From the NCBI RefSeq assembly GCF_001949145.1, contig NW_019091359.1, forward strand, positions 441,498 through 505,497: a DNA stretch of 64,000 bases. Direction: 5' to 3'. The stretch's first letter is position 1. The number at the start of each line of letters is the position of its first letter. Below the pieces are notes generated by a model. That model did no database searches. It worked only from the letters and a program-made list of their open reading frames with translations, and was not told the origin of the DNA. This DNA comes from Acanthaster planci (taxonomy: Eukaryota; Echinodermata; Asteroidea; Valvatida; Acanthasteridae). The translations under genes and the position numbers were made by a program. This document shows positions 1-11,451 of the stretch, one piece after another.

Positions 1-830
1 TTTTGTGGTTGCTATTAATGATGAATGTTGACCGCACAGAAATACGGCCTTTAGTTGACTTTGTTTTCCGGATATCTTTTAAATGTTGACGGGAATCGAC
101 AGCAGATTTATCGATTTTTGATGGGAAATTGGAGGTAGAATTTTCCAGTGTCTTTATTCATTTATGCTTTCATTCAATTTTCATTATTCGATTTCAATTC
201 GCATACAGTTACCTGGTGATTATTCGATATCAGTTCACAGTTGCTTGTGATTTACCATACAGTCTTCTGAGACGTTCGGTGTCAGACATTTTGTAGGCGT
301 CGAGGTTTCCTTGTTAAATCAAATTTTCTTGAAGGAAGTCTGTGGAAGTTTCGCCATATTATCAATTTTCCAACATGTAATACTTTTGAAAATAGCATTC
401 GTTGGTTATTTGGACAAAAACATGTTGCCCAATTTCAAGAAATTTCTAGGCACAACACCGACGTGGCCATTTTATGCCGCATCCACTTGGCTCAGATAGT
501 GAAAATGCAATGAATACATGTACATAATGTTGCTTAATACGTCATGAATATAGGTCTGTGTAAACAGTTAACTGTTTATGACCCATTCAGAAATCCTAGT
601 TGCTTTTGTGAAACAAAGAAATTAGGTTTTATGTCTTGTAAATGATATGTGCAATATAACGGGATATTATCACGAAAATTAAGACGGGTGAAGCACAAGA
701 TCAGTAGTTATTGGTAAAAACCGGTTTCTGATTTCCTAATAATTCATATACAATCACTCCGAAAGGTTATGGTTGGTGACAGTTAACTCAAGGCGTGTGC
801 CTGCTGACGTGTCAGCGAAGAAGTTGAAGG
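1..830. other. Noncoding stretch, no gene seen
   Basis: AT-rich mixed sequence with scattered stops in all frames. The only frame above 60 codons (311-499) has no recognisable domain and is probably chance. A TACATGTA word lies near 510. I see no repeat or RNA gene. Confidence 0.6.
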
Positions 831-1090
831 TTGGAATTAAGGAAAGGAAGTTTAACGGCGTTGCAACGAAACTTGGCCGTCTCTAGGCGGTACGAGCCCC
901 GGGAGCAAGGAGCGTTCCGCCGTGGCCGAGCCAGCGTGAAAGGGGGCCTGAGGGCTTGGCACGTTGAGTAATCATAAAGAGATGCCATGGGCGCGATAGA
1001 CGTCGGGGTTAACTGTCCATGTGCATTACCATCAGAACACGGCAGGGAGCATGTGTCATTGTCGTATGTAAGCTGCTAACCCCAGCGTTC
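831..1090. promoter_or_regulatory. Candidate cis-regulatory block
   Basis: GC content rises sharply against its surroundings, and the block has no internal repeat and no convincing frame. It contains a TAATCATAAAG homeodomain-like word near 967 and several CCGTGG/CCACGG-like words. The limits are set by the change in composition. It could equally be an untranslated exon. The assignment is inferred from composition only. Confidence 0.22.
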
Positions 1091-1611
1091 TGACACCCCC
1101 TCCCCCCAAAAAATTGTTTTTCTGCGATTGTATTTCACATTTTTGAAGTGGAAGCCATCTGACGCTGAGAGACGTATCACACTTCACTGTTTTCAGACTT
1201 AATCTTTTTCCAGTCTTCAACACAGAGTCGAGACACTTCCTTCAGCTAACGTGATCTTTTTTTTTTCAGAGAGAAACAAAAAGGGCCCATTTACGTGTAC
1301 CGTAGGCCTAGGGCGCCATGTGTTCATAAGTCCCTCACTCCATCTAAGGCACCGTCACTGAATTTATGGCGCTGCGTGGAAAGCGCCCAGAGCGTCGAAT
1401 TTCATGTTGACGCTAAACTCGTGCTAAGCAAGCCAGGCCAAAACTGGTATGAACTCCGACACTCTGTACTTACAAACTTTGCGTGCAAGTTGTGCAAAAT
1501 GTAATGTATATACATGTACACTGCAAAATGTTTCTGACTTAATTGTAAATTGTAAATGTTGACTGTAAATGTTTCAATGCTTTCCTGGTAACACTTTAAG
1601 AACAAGTTGCG

Positions 1612-1760
1612 GTGTTAATAATCCACAGCTGAACACGCCGTGGTGTTTATTTTTGATACAAATACGTGTTGAAGTGTTAATAAATTCAGAAACAATGGCA
1701 CATTTGAGTGTTAATAACAAGACAAACATGTTTATCGATCGTTAACACTGTTTGAATCCC
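1612..1760. repeat. Degenerate GTGTTAATAA repeat
   Basis: Three exact copies of GTGTTAATAA start at 1612, 1674 and 1708, followed by an inverted GTTAACAC word near 1741. The sequence between copies is diverged. This looks like an old tandem array or the remains of a foldback element. A TATCGATCG word lies within it. Confidence 0.5.
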
Positions 1761-2880
1761 AAAACACACTTTTATTTCCTAAAAGATGTTTGATTTTAAA
1801 CGGCTAGATGCTTACAAACATAAAGACGCGGTTTTAATGGGCATTTATGATAGAGATGAAATAGAAATTTCTCTACATTTTATCAGAAAACCCCTTTCCA
1901 TAACAGCTGTTGGAAGTGAAATTAGATGGAGTGGATGAGACATGCAATTGTAAATCACTTCACATCGGAGGACCTGTAAACACGCAACAATTAACCTTGA
2001 TTAACAAATGCAAAAAGGATTACGATCTTTCCAATGGTGACCCCTTAAGAGGGTTTTATATTATTGTATAAATTCATCAAGTAATGCAGAAAATAAATGC
2101 ACAACTTCAACAACTTTAAAGTAGAACAAATCAACAGTCATTTGAAAGGAATTTTGCACAGTGACCGTGTGCATAATGTTGCGCCCGCCCCTTTTGTCAT
2201 AGGCCTATGGCTATAGGATTTGATTATCCAATAGGCCATGTAGGCACTGCGCCCAGGGTCTCTGAAAAACTGGGATTCATAGATTACGAAACATTGTAGG
2301 GGCCAGTATCAAAATACAGCAGTGTTCCATGTCAGTCCTCTGTGGAACTATCAGATTTATTTTTAAAAGGGACTTTCCAGATCTCTGTCTATGCTTTTGT
2401 CGGCGTATTTGTAATTTACATAGCTTGCCCTGGGTATTTGTTAATTGAACAGAATGATATTGGGTCCTGTGTTTGACCTGGGTTGCCAAACTGAATATCA
2501 ACCCCTTTTAAACCATTGTCACTATCCCAATTTTGCTTTTCAGATCTCCATCCCCTTACAATCTGCCACTCTGAGACCAGGCAACGGTTACACCTGCACC
2601 CTTCCTGACAGATATTGAATAGCAAATGAGATATACGCCGTTCAAAAATCGTTCCAGTTATCTTGTTTGTCAATCCGTGGGAGACTGGGGCGGAGAAATA
2701 TTCCTCTTCCCTACTTTTTAAGTGGAGGATATCCTTTTGTTTATCATCACTTAGGGGGCCTATATACATAATTTTGAAAAAGAAAGATTATTTGAAAATG
2801 AAATTCATCTTGCAAAAGTGTTTGCTAAAAAGTGGTAAAAACTGCCCCAGATCACAACTCAGAGAAGCCAAACTTTTCCT
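1761..2880. other. Noncoding stretch, overlapping chance frames only
   Basis: A 117-codon minus frame (2416-2769) overlaps a 73-codon plus frame (2663-2884). Neither has a domain, a signal peptide or matching splice signals, so I do not call them genes. A TAGGCCTA-type palindrome sits near 2203. No repeat is seen. Confidence 0.5.
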
Positions 2881-2914
2881 CTAAGCCTGCGCCGTTAGGA
2901 CGTCGCACTAGCCT

Positions 2915-2960
2915 TAGTTCTGATGAAGGTTGTGCCCCCCAAACGCTTTTGAAAAGCAAT
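2915..2960 (+). mobile_element. Possible Penelope-like or hammerhead-type relic
   Basis: CTGATGAAGG at 2920 is followed 15-25 bases later by AAACGCTTTTGAAAAG. The order CTGATGA, short stem, GAAAC is the signature of hammerhead-type sequences found with Penelope-like retroelements. Here the conserved GAAA is CAAA and the helix is poor, so any ribozyme would be dead. The match rests on one short signature. Confidence 0.25.
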
Positions 2961-3009
2961 TGGTGCCCTTGATGGTCACAAGGTGTACTGTGACAGGGTC
3001 GTCGAGTTA

Positions 3010-4055
3010 TGCAAAATAATGCTGACTTTTGAACTGCGGGAAAATGCGAAATACCATTTTGTTTAATTTTCTTTAAAGTTTACTTTTTCAGTATCAACGA
3101 TATGAACAAATTCAACTGTCTTGTCGTAGATCAACAAAGAAACACCCAGGTACAGAATGGGTCAAAGCAAAAACGAGAAACTGTTCCATTTTGTATGAAG
3201 AAGTATTATAATGCTGGGGCTTCTTCTTAATGGGTGTCATTCAATTTTATTCTATGAATAATGATGTTAGTTTGAATAAACAAGAACGTTTAGGAATCGA
3301 AAATGAGTGTGAATTTAACACAGTGACGTTTTACATGTATAAGGAGTTCATTAGTCCAGAGCGTGGTCTTTTTCACTAGTTTGCATTGTTTTTATATCGG
3401 GCATTATTATGAGCTGTGTTGCCACGTGGATATATTTGTAATGGATGTTATGATGAAAGGTTCTTTATAGCTAAACCGCTAATCAAATGTTTGTGTGCGT
3501 AAGCACTATTTTGACGTCATCAATTTTATGCAGTGACTTCAACCAATCCGACCTTTCCATTTCGAAGCCTGGTCACACCCACGGTTTCACCTAGGCCATG
3601 GGGGTTCAAAATCTGGCCGGACGGTCTTCATTCAATCAATCCACAACCACGAAAGTGAAAAGGCATGCGGGAGGCCAGCAACAGATCAAGATTCGTCATC
3701 CATTTTCAGAACGAATTAGACCTGAAATACTCCAGACATTGGTTATTTACGGTACTCCTATCCTGCTCCGGCCTGATAGAGTGCCGTGTCGTGTGTACCC
3801 GTTGTCTCTTGTGCTTGTCCTCCACAACTGCTCCCGCGCAAACATGTTGCCACGGCTACCCCTCTGCCGCCACGCGCCAAACTACTTTCAGATGGCGCGG
3901 AAGTTTCCCGCGTATCACCTGACGTGTGACAAGCACATCTGTCAACACCTCCCCTCTCCCGCCGGCCCGAGTCTCTATCAACCTAAAGAAGAGGGGAAAT
4001 TTTTTGTCGATTGACGGCCTGACTAGGGGAAGCAGCACAGGAAATTCTTGACCAA
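3010..4055. other. Noncoding stretch with one 138-codon chance frame
   Basis: The plus frame at 3598-4014 is 138 codons long. It is overlapped by another plus frame and by a minus frame, and its translation is low in recognisable structure. I do not support it as a gene. The part from about 3780 to 3990 is GC-richer and could be regulatory. Confidence 0.45.
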
Positions 4056-4059
4056 ACTC

Positions 4060-4460
4060 CTTTCATAACATGCATGTGAGGAGAACCTGTTCATATTTGA
4101 AGTGCCGGTTCCCCTCTCTTCCCTGCCCGCGCGGCTCTCGGGTACGCGCGTTAGAGGTTATTATGCCCCCCCCCCACCGATCTGTCAGTCACTCTCGGAG
4201 AACCTTACGGGGGGAAGCTTGTTGCAAAATACACCAGGCATGTTGGCTGGAGATGTGGCGGCCTCATGAGGCCCGACCTTTAGGTAGTCTCTTAGGCAGC
4301 TCAACTTGAGTAAATGTTGTCACAGGACGGGGTCTGACGAGTGAGCGGGCGTGCATCGCGCTGACTGGCATCGGGACAAGACGTGGGGGGTCGGTCCCCC
4401 CTCAGAGGGCTGGAACGTGAGAAGGCAGGAACTGACGAGTCTCAGCGATAGAGACTTGAA
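4060..4460. promoter_or_regulatory. Candidate cis-regulatory block, GC-rich
   Basis: A GC-rich, CpG-containing stretch with high word diversity and no tandem structure apart from a run of Cs near 4165. Short frames are open on both strands only because stops are scarce at this composition. There are no splice-site pairs I would trust. Confidence 0.2.
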
Positions 4461-4464
4461 CAAT

Positions 4465-5740
4465 GGCCGGCAAAATTGACTGTGATGGAATCTTTTCATC
4501 TCGACATTTTCTGGGCAATTGATCATTATAGTGTTACGGTAAAAACAAAGTTGGATACCCCGGTGTGAAATTGGTTTGTCACTTTCTACCTGTACTAAAG
4601 AGCAAGAACACGTATCTTTAACTCAACAAATAATTGACTATATTGTTTGTATCCCATACGATGCTCCAAAAAAGATAACAATAGTCATCTTAACAGCATA
4701 AAAATCATGAAATTGGTTTTGTGTCACGGTTTGGTTTTCAGGAACAATGCGCAAAGATCAGCCTCAAGTGGAAATAATGCATTGAATTTCAATGACTGGA
4801 AATTTGGCTTACCCAGCCCTTAACATGCAGGCTATGCCCATTATGTAGCTGCAAACATTTAAACCTTGAGATTCGGGTCTAAAGACCAACCGAAAAAAGG
4901 CCACTTATTGCCAAGTAAAATCAAGTTCATTAATTTGTCTACGAAGCCTTCTACCCAGAACAAAACGTTCATTCATTAAATCTGCCTTCTTTTTACAACT
5001 CTGTGGGGTTCCTTCTTCGAATAATTCAAGGCCAATCGAATGACAGTTCATGATTCACTAGCAATAAAAGCGGCTAATGGTTCATCCTCCGATATCATGG
5101 CGGAAAAAAAACAAAGGTGTTGAGCTGTCCATAACAGATTAGGCCAAGAAAGCAAACCTCCCCATCCTCTTCCGCCATAGAGCTGCTGTCTCTCACCAAT
5201 CTGTTTAGTGATTAGGGGGTTCTTCGATTGATCAAATACCGCTGTCACGGTCGCTTCCCCCCCCCCTCTTTTTGTCCCTTCTTGTGACGACGTTTTCTCC
5301 TTCGCAACCCCTTCATGCACGAAACATTCATTGCCTCGACTTGACTGTCGACACCCGACTCAGCTTGTCTCCACAGCACGCCGCTTTATGGGTCGGCAAG
5401 TAAACAATGCTTGCAGAAAAAAGTACTGGCCTGCTTACAGGAAATAGGGAAATGCCAATCTCACTTTGTAACCATTCGGATCTCGGCTGAATGAAATTAG
5501 AAATCCTTTCAAACCCAGCAACGAAGTAACGTCTTATTTCAAATGGGGCTTCCTTTTCAAGGATCGGTCGTTAGCCGCTTCGGAAACAAAACAATCGTCA
5601 CTCAGTGCCAAAGTTGAAAATGAAGGTGTTGCGCAAACCACCTGAGCCTTGCAGCATGGCACGACCTGCCGGCACATGTGTATCGTGTAATGTGTAGACG
5701 GGGTACGCGACCGGTGCTTTGTTGCGAGCGCACAGCCTTC
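4465..5740. other. Noncoding stretch, no gene seen
   Basis: Mixed AT-rich sequence followed by a pyrimidine-biased stretch at about 5220-5300. The 90-codon minus frame at 5048-5320 reads through that biased DNA and has no domain. Nothing else is recognised. Confidence 0.5.
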
Positions 5741-5749
5741 CCTTGTGAA

Positions 5750-5954
5750 AAGGCAAATCGGGGCAATTAATTAGCTGCTTAAAATCATCCGCTCTGGCCG
5801 CACTGAGTTAGCCCTGGTTGCGGGAGCGCCACTGAGTCGGCAGAGGAGAAGGCAGAAGAAGCCGAATATTAGATCAGAGCGAATGGAAACACAGTATTTC
5901 CGCAGAGTGTGAAAAACACGAGGGCCTTCCGTTGTGCTTAATGGTCAGGGCAGT
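5750..5954 (+). promoter_or_regulatory. Candidate promoter and 5' leader
   Basis: GC-richer DNA directly upstream of the candidate start at 5955. A CAATTAATTAG homeodomain-type word is at about 5764. Two similar CACTGAGT words, near 5801 and 5830, resemble initiator-type sequence. A short upstream frame of nine codons begins at ATG 5883 and stops before the proposed start. No clear TATA box is seen. The call depends entirely on the exon pair downstream being real. Confidence 0.22.
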
Positions 5955-6129
5955 ATGCCTCCGGCTATCCAGAAGGTAAGCTTGCAAAGATTGAAAGGAT
6001 CATCATGCTGCTTCATTAATAGAGAATGAGTGGTCTAATTTGAGTGTTCACTTAAATTATTTGTACTTTTAGAGTAAAAAGAAAGCAGCTGATGAAAAAG
6101 CACATGCTGTCTGTGAGCAAATGAATATT
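5955..6129 (+). CDS. Candidate two-exon 5' end of an unknown gene
   Basis: I do not recognise the product. ATG at 5955 opens seven codons (MPPAIQK) ending exactly at AG|GTAAGC (donor at 5976). A 97-base intron ends in a T-rich TTGTACTTTTAG at 6072. Exon 2 (6073-6129) continues in frame as SKKKAADEKAHAVCEQMNI, a lysine/alanine/glutamate-rich helical-looking peptide, and ends at ATT|GTATGT. A competing donor (T|GTGAGC) lies at 6113. Another ATG at 5941 would give a different phase. The basic start suggests a nuclear or cytosolic protein with no signal peptide. No third exon was found, so the remainder would lie beyond a long intron. The whole model could be chance. Confidence 0.25.
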
Positions 6130-6134
6130 GTATG

Positions 6135-7740
6135 TCGGACTTATTATTTGACTACTGTACACATCTCAATTAAAATTTCCACCATGAGTCACACCAGCCA
6201 GGCTTTTTCCGCGCTATTTTGTCTTTGTCGTTGAAATTTTCAGCTGGTAAAAATAAGACAAAGCTCAACTTCTCCTTTTCCAAATCTTTTTTTTCCTTTC
6301 AACTAAACCGAAATTGAGTAAACTCTTGTTTGTATGTCCCTTTGCTTTCATATTTGTTCTCACCGACTCAACTCCAAGAGTGTGGCTGCATCATACGAGT
6401 TCACAATATACCACCTGGTGCCTTACAAGTTACAATCAAAGAGGCACCGGACTGAATCATTTCTGAGTTTCTTACTGATTATTCGAAGAGTTGCGCTGAA
6501 GCAGCAAATATGAGTGTTCTTTAAAGTCAAGTACCAGGGAATCAATTTTGTACTGGTGGCTCGATCTAAGGTTCTATATCGGCCAGTTTTGCCTGTCGGC
6601 TCGGTGCATCCAGAGCCGTGCTGTGGACAGTTGTTCGGATACGGAGATACCTTTGGGGTAGGGTGGCGCGAAAGATGTTTATGAATTCGGATTTCCAGAA
6701 AGGATCATCGTGCAAAACAAAATTCCTATGCCGCATGTTGCAGTTGTCAGATAAGCATAAGTATCTAGACCCGGCTGGCGAGCGGGTCTCTGGAGGCTGC
6801 CCGAATTTAATGACGTCACGGATGGACTGTTCGTGCATGGACATACATTATGGAACGTGGCGGGGACTGGACCTTTTTCCCAGAATGCCTTGGAAAACAC
6901 ACTGCAGCGTTCGATAAGCCTCATTTTGAGGCTTCCCTTGAGTGTATTACTGGTGTGTTCAGGGAAGCTAATCGAACGCACCCTTTGTTAGCCAGGCTCT
7001 TTCTTTTAGACGCACCACCAGGCACCACAAACGGTTACCCTGCTCGAGGTCTATCACCCTGATATCCTCCCTTGTTACAGCGCGCTTACCGCCTCCATGT
7101 GGTCCAGTTCCTTTGCTGCAACTTGCATCAAGACAAGTCGAAGCGAAATATCTACAGCCGCCGAAGGTGCACCTGTTTTTTTCCCACGGCTTGGTTTGAT
7201 GACACAGACTCACTGAGTGCCTCAGGGTTATCACTCAAAGATCCCAGCAAAATGAACTTCTCGCTCTCTCGTACCGTACCTCTTCAAAGCTCACCTACCC
7301 CAAGCCCTATACCCCTCAGAGGTCTGCAAGCGCTCTATCATCGACTCTGGCTAGGTAATCTGTTTGAGCGACCATGTCCTCTGAGGCCTGTCTCACTCTA
7401 TAACGTCGCATTCCATGAGCATTAACCATTCGAAGCTCATACCACCATCAAGGAGCACAGGTCGCGACACCGACCTTCCTTATGTTCCATATCCACCCAT
7501 TTCTTTCTCCTTGTTTTATCCAAGACTTATCATGCTGAGGGACTGAGAATCATAAAAATATATTGTCACAAAACTCATTTGAAGCTTCAAATCTACTGAA
7601 GAAAGTTACATTTTCTGTCTGTCGGTTGCAGGAGTTACCATCTTTGATCTTTTGAATCCACCTCGCGTGCAGGATTCGTTAATTAAAATGCGACCTAGAA
7701 CCGCCATCAACACGTCGGAACAGGGATCCCAATCTATCTG
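6135..7740. other. Noncoding stretch with many overlapping short frames
   Basis: Between 6560 and 7430 six frames of 70-117 codons overlap on both strands. This reflects few stop codons in a GC-balanced stretch. None has a recognisable domain, and translations on opposite strands look equally random. The block could be an unrecognised exon-rich or regulatory segment, but I can support neither. Confidence 0.4.
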
Positions 7741-7749
7741 CGCCATCGC

Positions 7750-7800
7750 CAGGGGCGTATCCAGCTTTTGCTGTCAGGGGGCAAATTCAAAAGCGAATGC
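7750..7800 (+). mobile_element. DNA-transposon terminal repeat fragment
   Basis: CAGGGGCGTATCCAGC at 7750 followed by a G-run resembles the CAG(T/G)GGCGTA terminal inverted repeats of hAT-type elements in marine invertebrates and fish. It is close to the ends of the intact element at 11262. I find no matching opposite end or target duplication nearby, so this is a solo or truncated end. Confidence 0.35.
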
Positions 7801-8910
7801 AGCTTCAGGCTTATTCAACATGATGTTGGGGGAGAAAAAATATCGTAAGCCTTACTCAAAAATCCATCGGGTTGGGGGCGGTCCCGCCACTGATCTGTGC
7901 GAAACAAACAGGACCATTATACCCATGCAAAAAAGCCCGATCTGCGTGCACTGTGTTTGACGCACGCGTCTGGTTGATGGTTTAGGCCTTTGGCAAGATG
8001 CGTTAGTCGTTTGTTGTCTGCGCATTTTAAGGGGTATAAGGTATGGGTCCGTTTTCCAACGTTGCACAGTGTGACGTCTGGTGCAAAAATGAAAAAAAAA
8101 ATTTGAACCCATCTTTATTGCGTTTATTATGGAAATTAAACGACTAATTTTGTTTCTATATTTCAAAGAGGTTCGAGAACCCAAAAGACTTTACAAGTTG
8201 TCATATCTTCCAGTACAGCTTTAAGTTGGAGGAAGGTGAGGAATCCACGTGTACGAGTTTGCACAAATGGATTGACAATCATTCTGACGACCGCCTTGCA
8301 CAACATTTGAGGGCTCTGTTCCGCACGAATGCGTAAAAAATTAAACGTTAAATTAAACACCGAGTTTGAACCAACCTTAAGAATGCGTATCATTCCAAAT
8401 GGACACACTCCCAAAGACCACGTTGGGCACTCAATCTGAGAAATTTTCCTCAAATCAAAGTTCAGTGTTTTAACACCAAACAAATTCACAATCAGTGTTA
8501 CTGGTGGACAATCGATGGTACAAAATGTTCAACACAGTCCTAATACCAAAATGCAGATAAGCAATCTACGTGTATCTTGATATTTTCTTCAGTACCAAAT
8601 CTCATCATCAACTCTGCCTTTTCGACTTGGAAAAAAAATCATTTGAAAGGAAACTGGGTCTTTGTTTTGACCAAACATGAGGCCATCAAAAAGAAGTCCA
8701 GATGCCCCAGTTGGCAGCCTGCGAATCCTACTCCTAGCCTCAGCTGGTCGGTGTGGCCCAGGTATTTAAATTGCCACATCGAGGCCTGATGGATGGTCAC
8801 ACCTTCCTCACCAACTATCCACACGCCACAAGGTCGCCTCGTCTCCCCATTTGCGAGTCTCGGCGTGGCAGAAAGCTACGAGTTTCCCTCCTTCTGCGCA
8901 TCCCCGTCAT
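7800..8910. other. Noncoding stretch, no gene seen
   Basis: Mixed sequence with minus frames of 108-110 codons (7852-8184, 8163-8489) that have no domain. From 8320 to 8560 it holds several TGTTAA/TTAACAC words (GTGTTTTAACACC near 8465), like the repeat at 1612, and may be a distant copy of that family. Confidence 0.45.
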
Positions 8911-8914
8911 TAGG

Positions 8915-8930
8915 TTTTTTTTTTTTTTTT
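8915..8930 (+). repeat. Poly-T run, 16 bases
   Basis: Uninterrupted T run. It could be a retroposed tail read on the minus strand, but no body is recognisable beside it. Confidence 0.8.
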
Positions 8931-8934
8931 GCTT

Positions 8935-9225
8935 CAAACCGGTGAAGGTCGGTCCCGCATCACAGTGAGCATTTTGGCACGGACTTCCTTTAAACCTATG
9001 TACTTCTCTGCAATGTGTTCACGATGCTTTAATCAAGAAATTTAGGAGACCCTGAACCTGTAAGACGTTTTGAGAAGAATTGAGATTGTTACAATAAAAA
9101 TACTAGCCCTTAAATAAATAGTACTAACAACGTACTTTATTGTGGGAATATTCTGTTATTCTGTTAAGCCATGGTTATCTCGAACTGGCCAGATTACGTC
9201 GCAAAGAGGTATAAACTCCAAGACA
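8935..9225. other. Noncoding stretch, nothing seen
   Basis: AT-rich mixed sequence without repeats, frames or RNA signatures. Confidence 0.6.
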
Positions 9226-9227
9226 AC

Positions 9228-9340
9228 CCATCGATTAGTTTTACATCGATCAGTTTTTACAGCGTTCAATTGGTGTTTTTCATAGATTGACTGATTAAAA
9301 ATAACCGATGAAAAGAGATCGATGAATTTACATCGATACC
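9228..9340. repeat. Imperfect palindrome with four ATCGAT words
   Basis: ATCGAT occurs at 9230, 9245, 9318 and 9332. The left pair and the right pair are arranged as inverted copies (ATCGATTAGTTTTACATCGATC against the complement of the right arm), with about 65 bases between. This could be a foldback element. ATCGAT is also the core bound by Cux/CDP-type homeodomain proteins, so the spacing may be regulatory. Structure is seen; function is inferred. Confidence 0.5.
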
Positions 9341-9344
9341 TACG

Positions 9345-10325
9345 ATGAGCTATCCGATGCATGAAGTATTGGTGTACGTTTCGTACTAAAACCGAGATTT
9401 ATTTGAGTTTTTTTGAACTCTGTGTTTTCCCTCAAAGATGGGGGTCCGTCAACCCAGGATGGATCAGTTTCTTCAGAACCAATTTGTTTTCCCCTTTTGG
9501 TTCTAGTTTTCCAAGTAGAACATTTCCACTACTTTTTTGAGCATAAAGGGCCTATATGAACAAAAATACTTCTTTGTCAACATACTTCATACTTTCTCCA
9601 TACCGTCCAAGAAACCCCAAGACCATGGTGGGGTCGATCATTAAATAAAAAAGACAATTTTTAAATCACGCACTGTTTTTCATCAGAAACAAAATGGTTG
9701 TGGTACAAATCAGTATTACAAATGCATTTAATTCGACAGTATTTTTAACATGACAGCCCTGACATTTAATTAATGACAGTCTTAGTGCGTAATTGAGTGT
9801 AGTATGTAGGACTTGCTATCTTCAATTGTACTTTTTGAGCAGAGTAATATTTTTCGTTTTATGGAAGCCTACAGAAGGTTGACAATGCCCTGCATGCCAG
9901 TGATTTTTTTGTGTGGATACAGCGCCAAACCTGTACCATTCAACTCCGTCGCCTAGTATTTGGCCCCCTGATCCTGCTCATATCATGCAGGTATGAGTTC
10001 TGATCCGGACGTTTGTCTCGAAAGGGCTGAAGCTTAACAAAGCAAGTCATGGAAAGCACAATATTTATTTTTAGTTTGGCACGCGACTCAGTCTGTCAGC
10101 ACTTCTGGTTTCAGTCAGGTCCCCAAACCGTGCCGTATTGGTATTTGTCCTGAAGAACATGGAGATCGAGACGGACAGGCTTCGGGACGTCTGTTTCTGG
10201 AAACAAAAAAAGGTCTGAACTTTTGTGACCTCAGTGTCCAAGAGACCAAGAATGACCAAACAGTTCCCGAGAAATTTTTACCGAAGCCCTGTCGCAAGAG
10301 AGCGAAAGGTCAACACCAACTACGC
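9345..10325. other. Noncoding stretch, no gene seen
   Basis: AT-rich sequence to about 10060, then more balanced. Two overlapping minus frames of 60-62 codons (10071-10297) lack domains. No repeat is recognised. Confidence 0.5.
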
Positions 10326-10329
10326 GTGG

Positions 10330-10545
10330 CAAAAAAACGGGTCGTCACTTCCCGCTTTGGAATTGAGTTGCTACCTCACTTTTGGCGCGCTGCGGCGGGC
10401 TGGAGATGCGCTTGGTTGGGTGCTGATTGGGCGCGCGGATAAATATTGCACAATGAGATTTATCTTGAGGGCTCACGCTCCTTGGTTACTCCCGCCAAGG
10501 AAACTCCGGGAATACGGTGTCGTGCTTGAGCTCCTCTAGGGGACC
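10330..10545 (+). promoter_or_regulatory. Promoter-like CpG patch
   Basis: A locally GC/CpG-rich stretch containing CTGATTGGGCGCGCGG (inverted CCAAT box, 10422-10437) followed at once by ATAAATA (a TATA-like word, 10439). No good donor follows closely. The 104-codon frame across it (10225-10539) has no domain. Confidence 0.25.
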
Positions 10546-10549
10546 GTTT

Positions 10550-11250
10550 TCCATGTTTTCCAGACAGATTAAATGCTTAGTTCACCCTCCATGCCACCAC
10601 GTCCGTGTTTGTTTTACGAACACGCTGTCACCGATCGAGACGAATGAACTTCAGAAATTGAATTTTACGCACTTTTGATGGCCGATAAATTTCCCAATTC
10701 TCCAGACATGCACGCCTTTCCCCATTTCAAAAGAGACTTTGCCTGGTACCTTGAAATGAATTAGACTAGAGGGGTTGAGAAATGGCCTGTGGTGTAGAGT
10801 GGTCAATTGGTCACGTGTTCTCAACGTTCCTGTGATGAAGACCATGCGTTTCCTCAGAAACAATAGAATATGTTTTCTACTATGATTCCATCTTTTAAGC
10901 ATTGGGTTTGGTAAAAGACAGGAATTCATTAATTACATTTTGAAAGTGTCAGTGAGATGAGAGATGACAATATTCTCTTCCGTTTCATACCTGCTGCGTA
11001 ATCACGATTAGCGCTTATACGTTAAATACACACCGGATCGTTTCTGATTATGTTATGCACCTCTGTAGGCGGGGATCAACAACTTGTGGTGGGGTCGTGA
11101 TTTTGAAAAGTCTGTCCCGCTTGCTATAACCCAGCCTTCTTGTTCAAACCTCCAACCAACCACTTTTGCATTAATGGTCATGCAGTGACGCACCAAGGAG
11201 TTGTCGTTGGGAGAGGGGAAATCGGCCCTGAATCCCGCTCCCCCTAAACA
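10550..11250. other. Noncoding stretch, no gene seen
   Basis: Mixed sequence. A 92-codon minus frame (10651-10929) carries no domain. Nothing else is recognised. Confidence 0.5.
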
Positions 11251-11261
11251 AAGCTCATAAT

Positions 11262-11451
11262 CAGTGGCGTAACTACGGGGGGGGGGGACGCGCCCCCCCG
11301 GAGGACTGTGCCCCTGGGTGCCCCCCCCCCATTTGAAATTTTGAAATTGACAAAAAATATGTCTACCTGGTTCAATTATTTTTAAGTGCCCTCTGAAAAA
11401 ATGTGCACCCCCAGGTGCCCCCTCAGCTGTAGCCCCCTAGCTACGCCACTG
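11262..11451. mobile_element. hAT-type miniature inverted-repeat transposon (MITE)
   Basis: A complete 190-base non-autonomous element. The left end begins CAGTGGCGTAACTACGGGG and the right end is CCCCTAGCTACGCCACTG, giving terminal inverted repeats of about 19 bases with two or three mismatches. The ends are followed inward by G/C-rich subterminal inverted segments with CCCCTGGGTGCCCC-like words on both sides. Flanking copies CTCATAAT (11254-11261) and CTCACAAT (11452-11459) are an 8-base target duplication with one change, as hAT transposases make. There is no coding capacity. An autonomous hAT element elsewhere in the genome would have moved it. Confidence 0.82.

Noticed and set aside
3598-4014. 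138-codon plus frame near the left end
   Set aside because: Overlapped by frames on both strands in GC-rich DNA, with no domain or splice signals.
4275-4300. TTTAGGTAGTCTCTTAGGC, resembling let-7/miR-196-type starts
   Set aside because: Only the first few bases match, and the flanks do not form a precursor hairpin.
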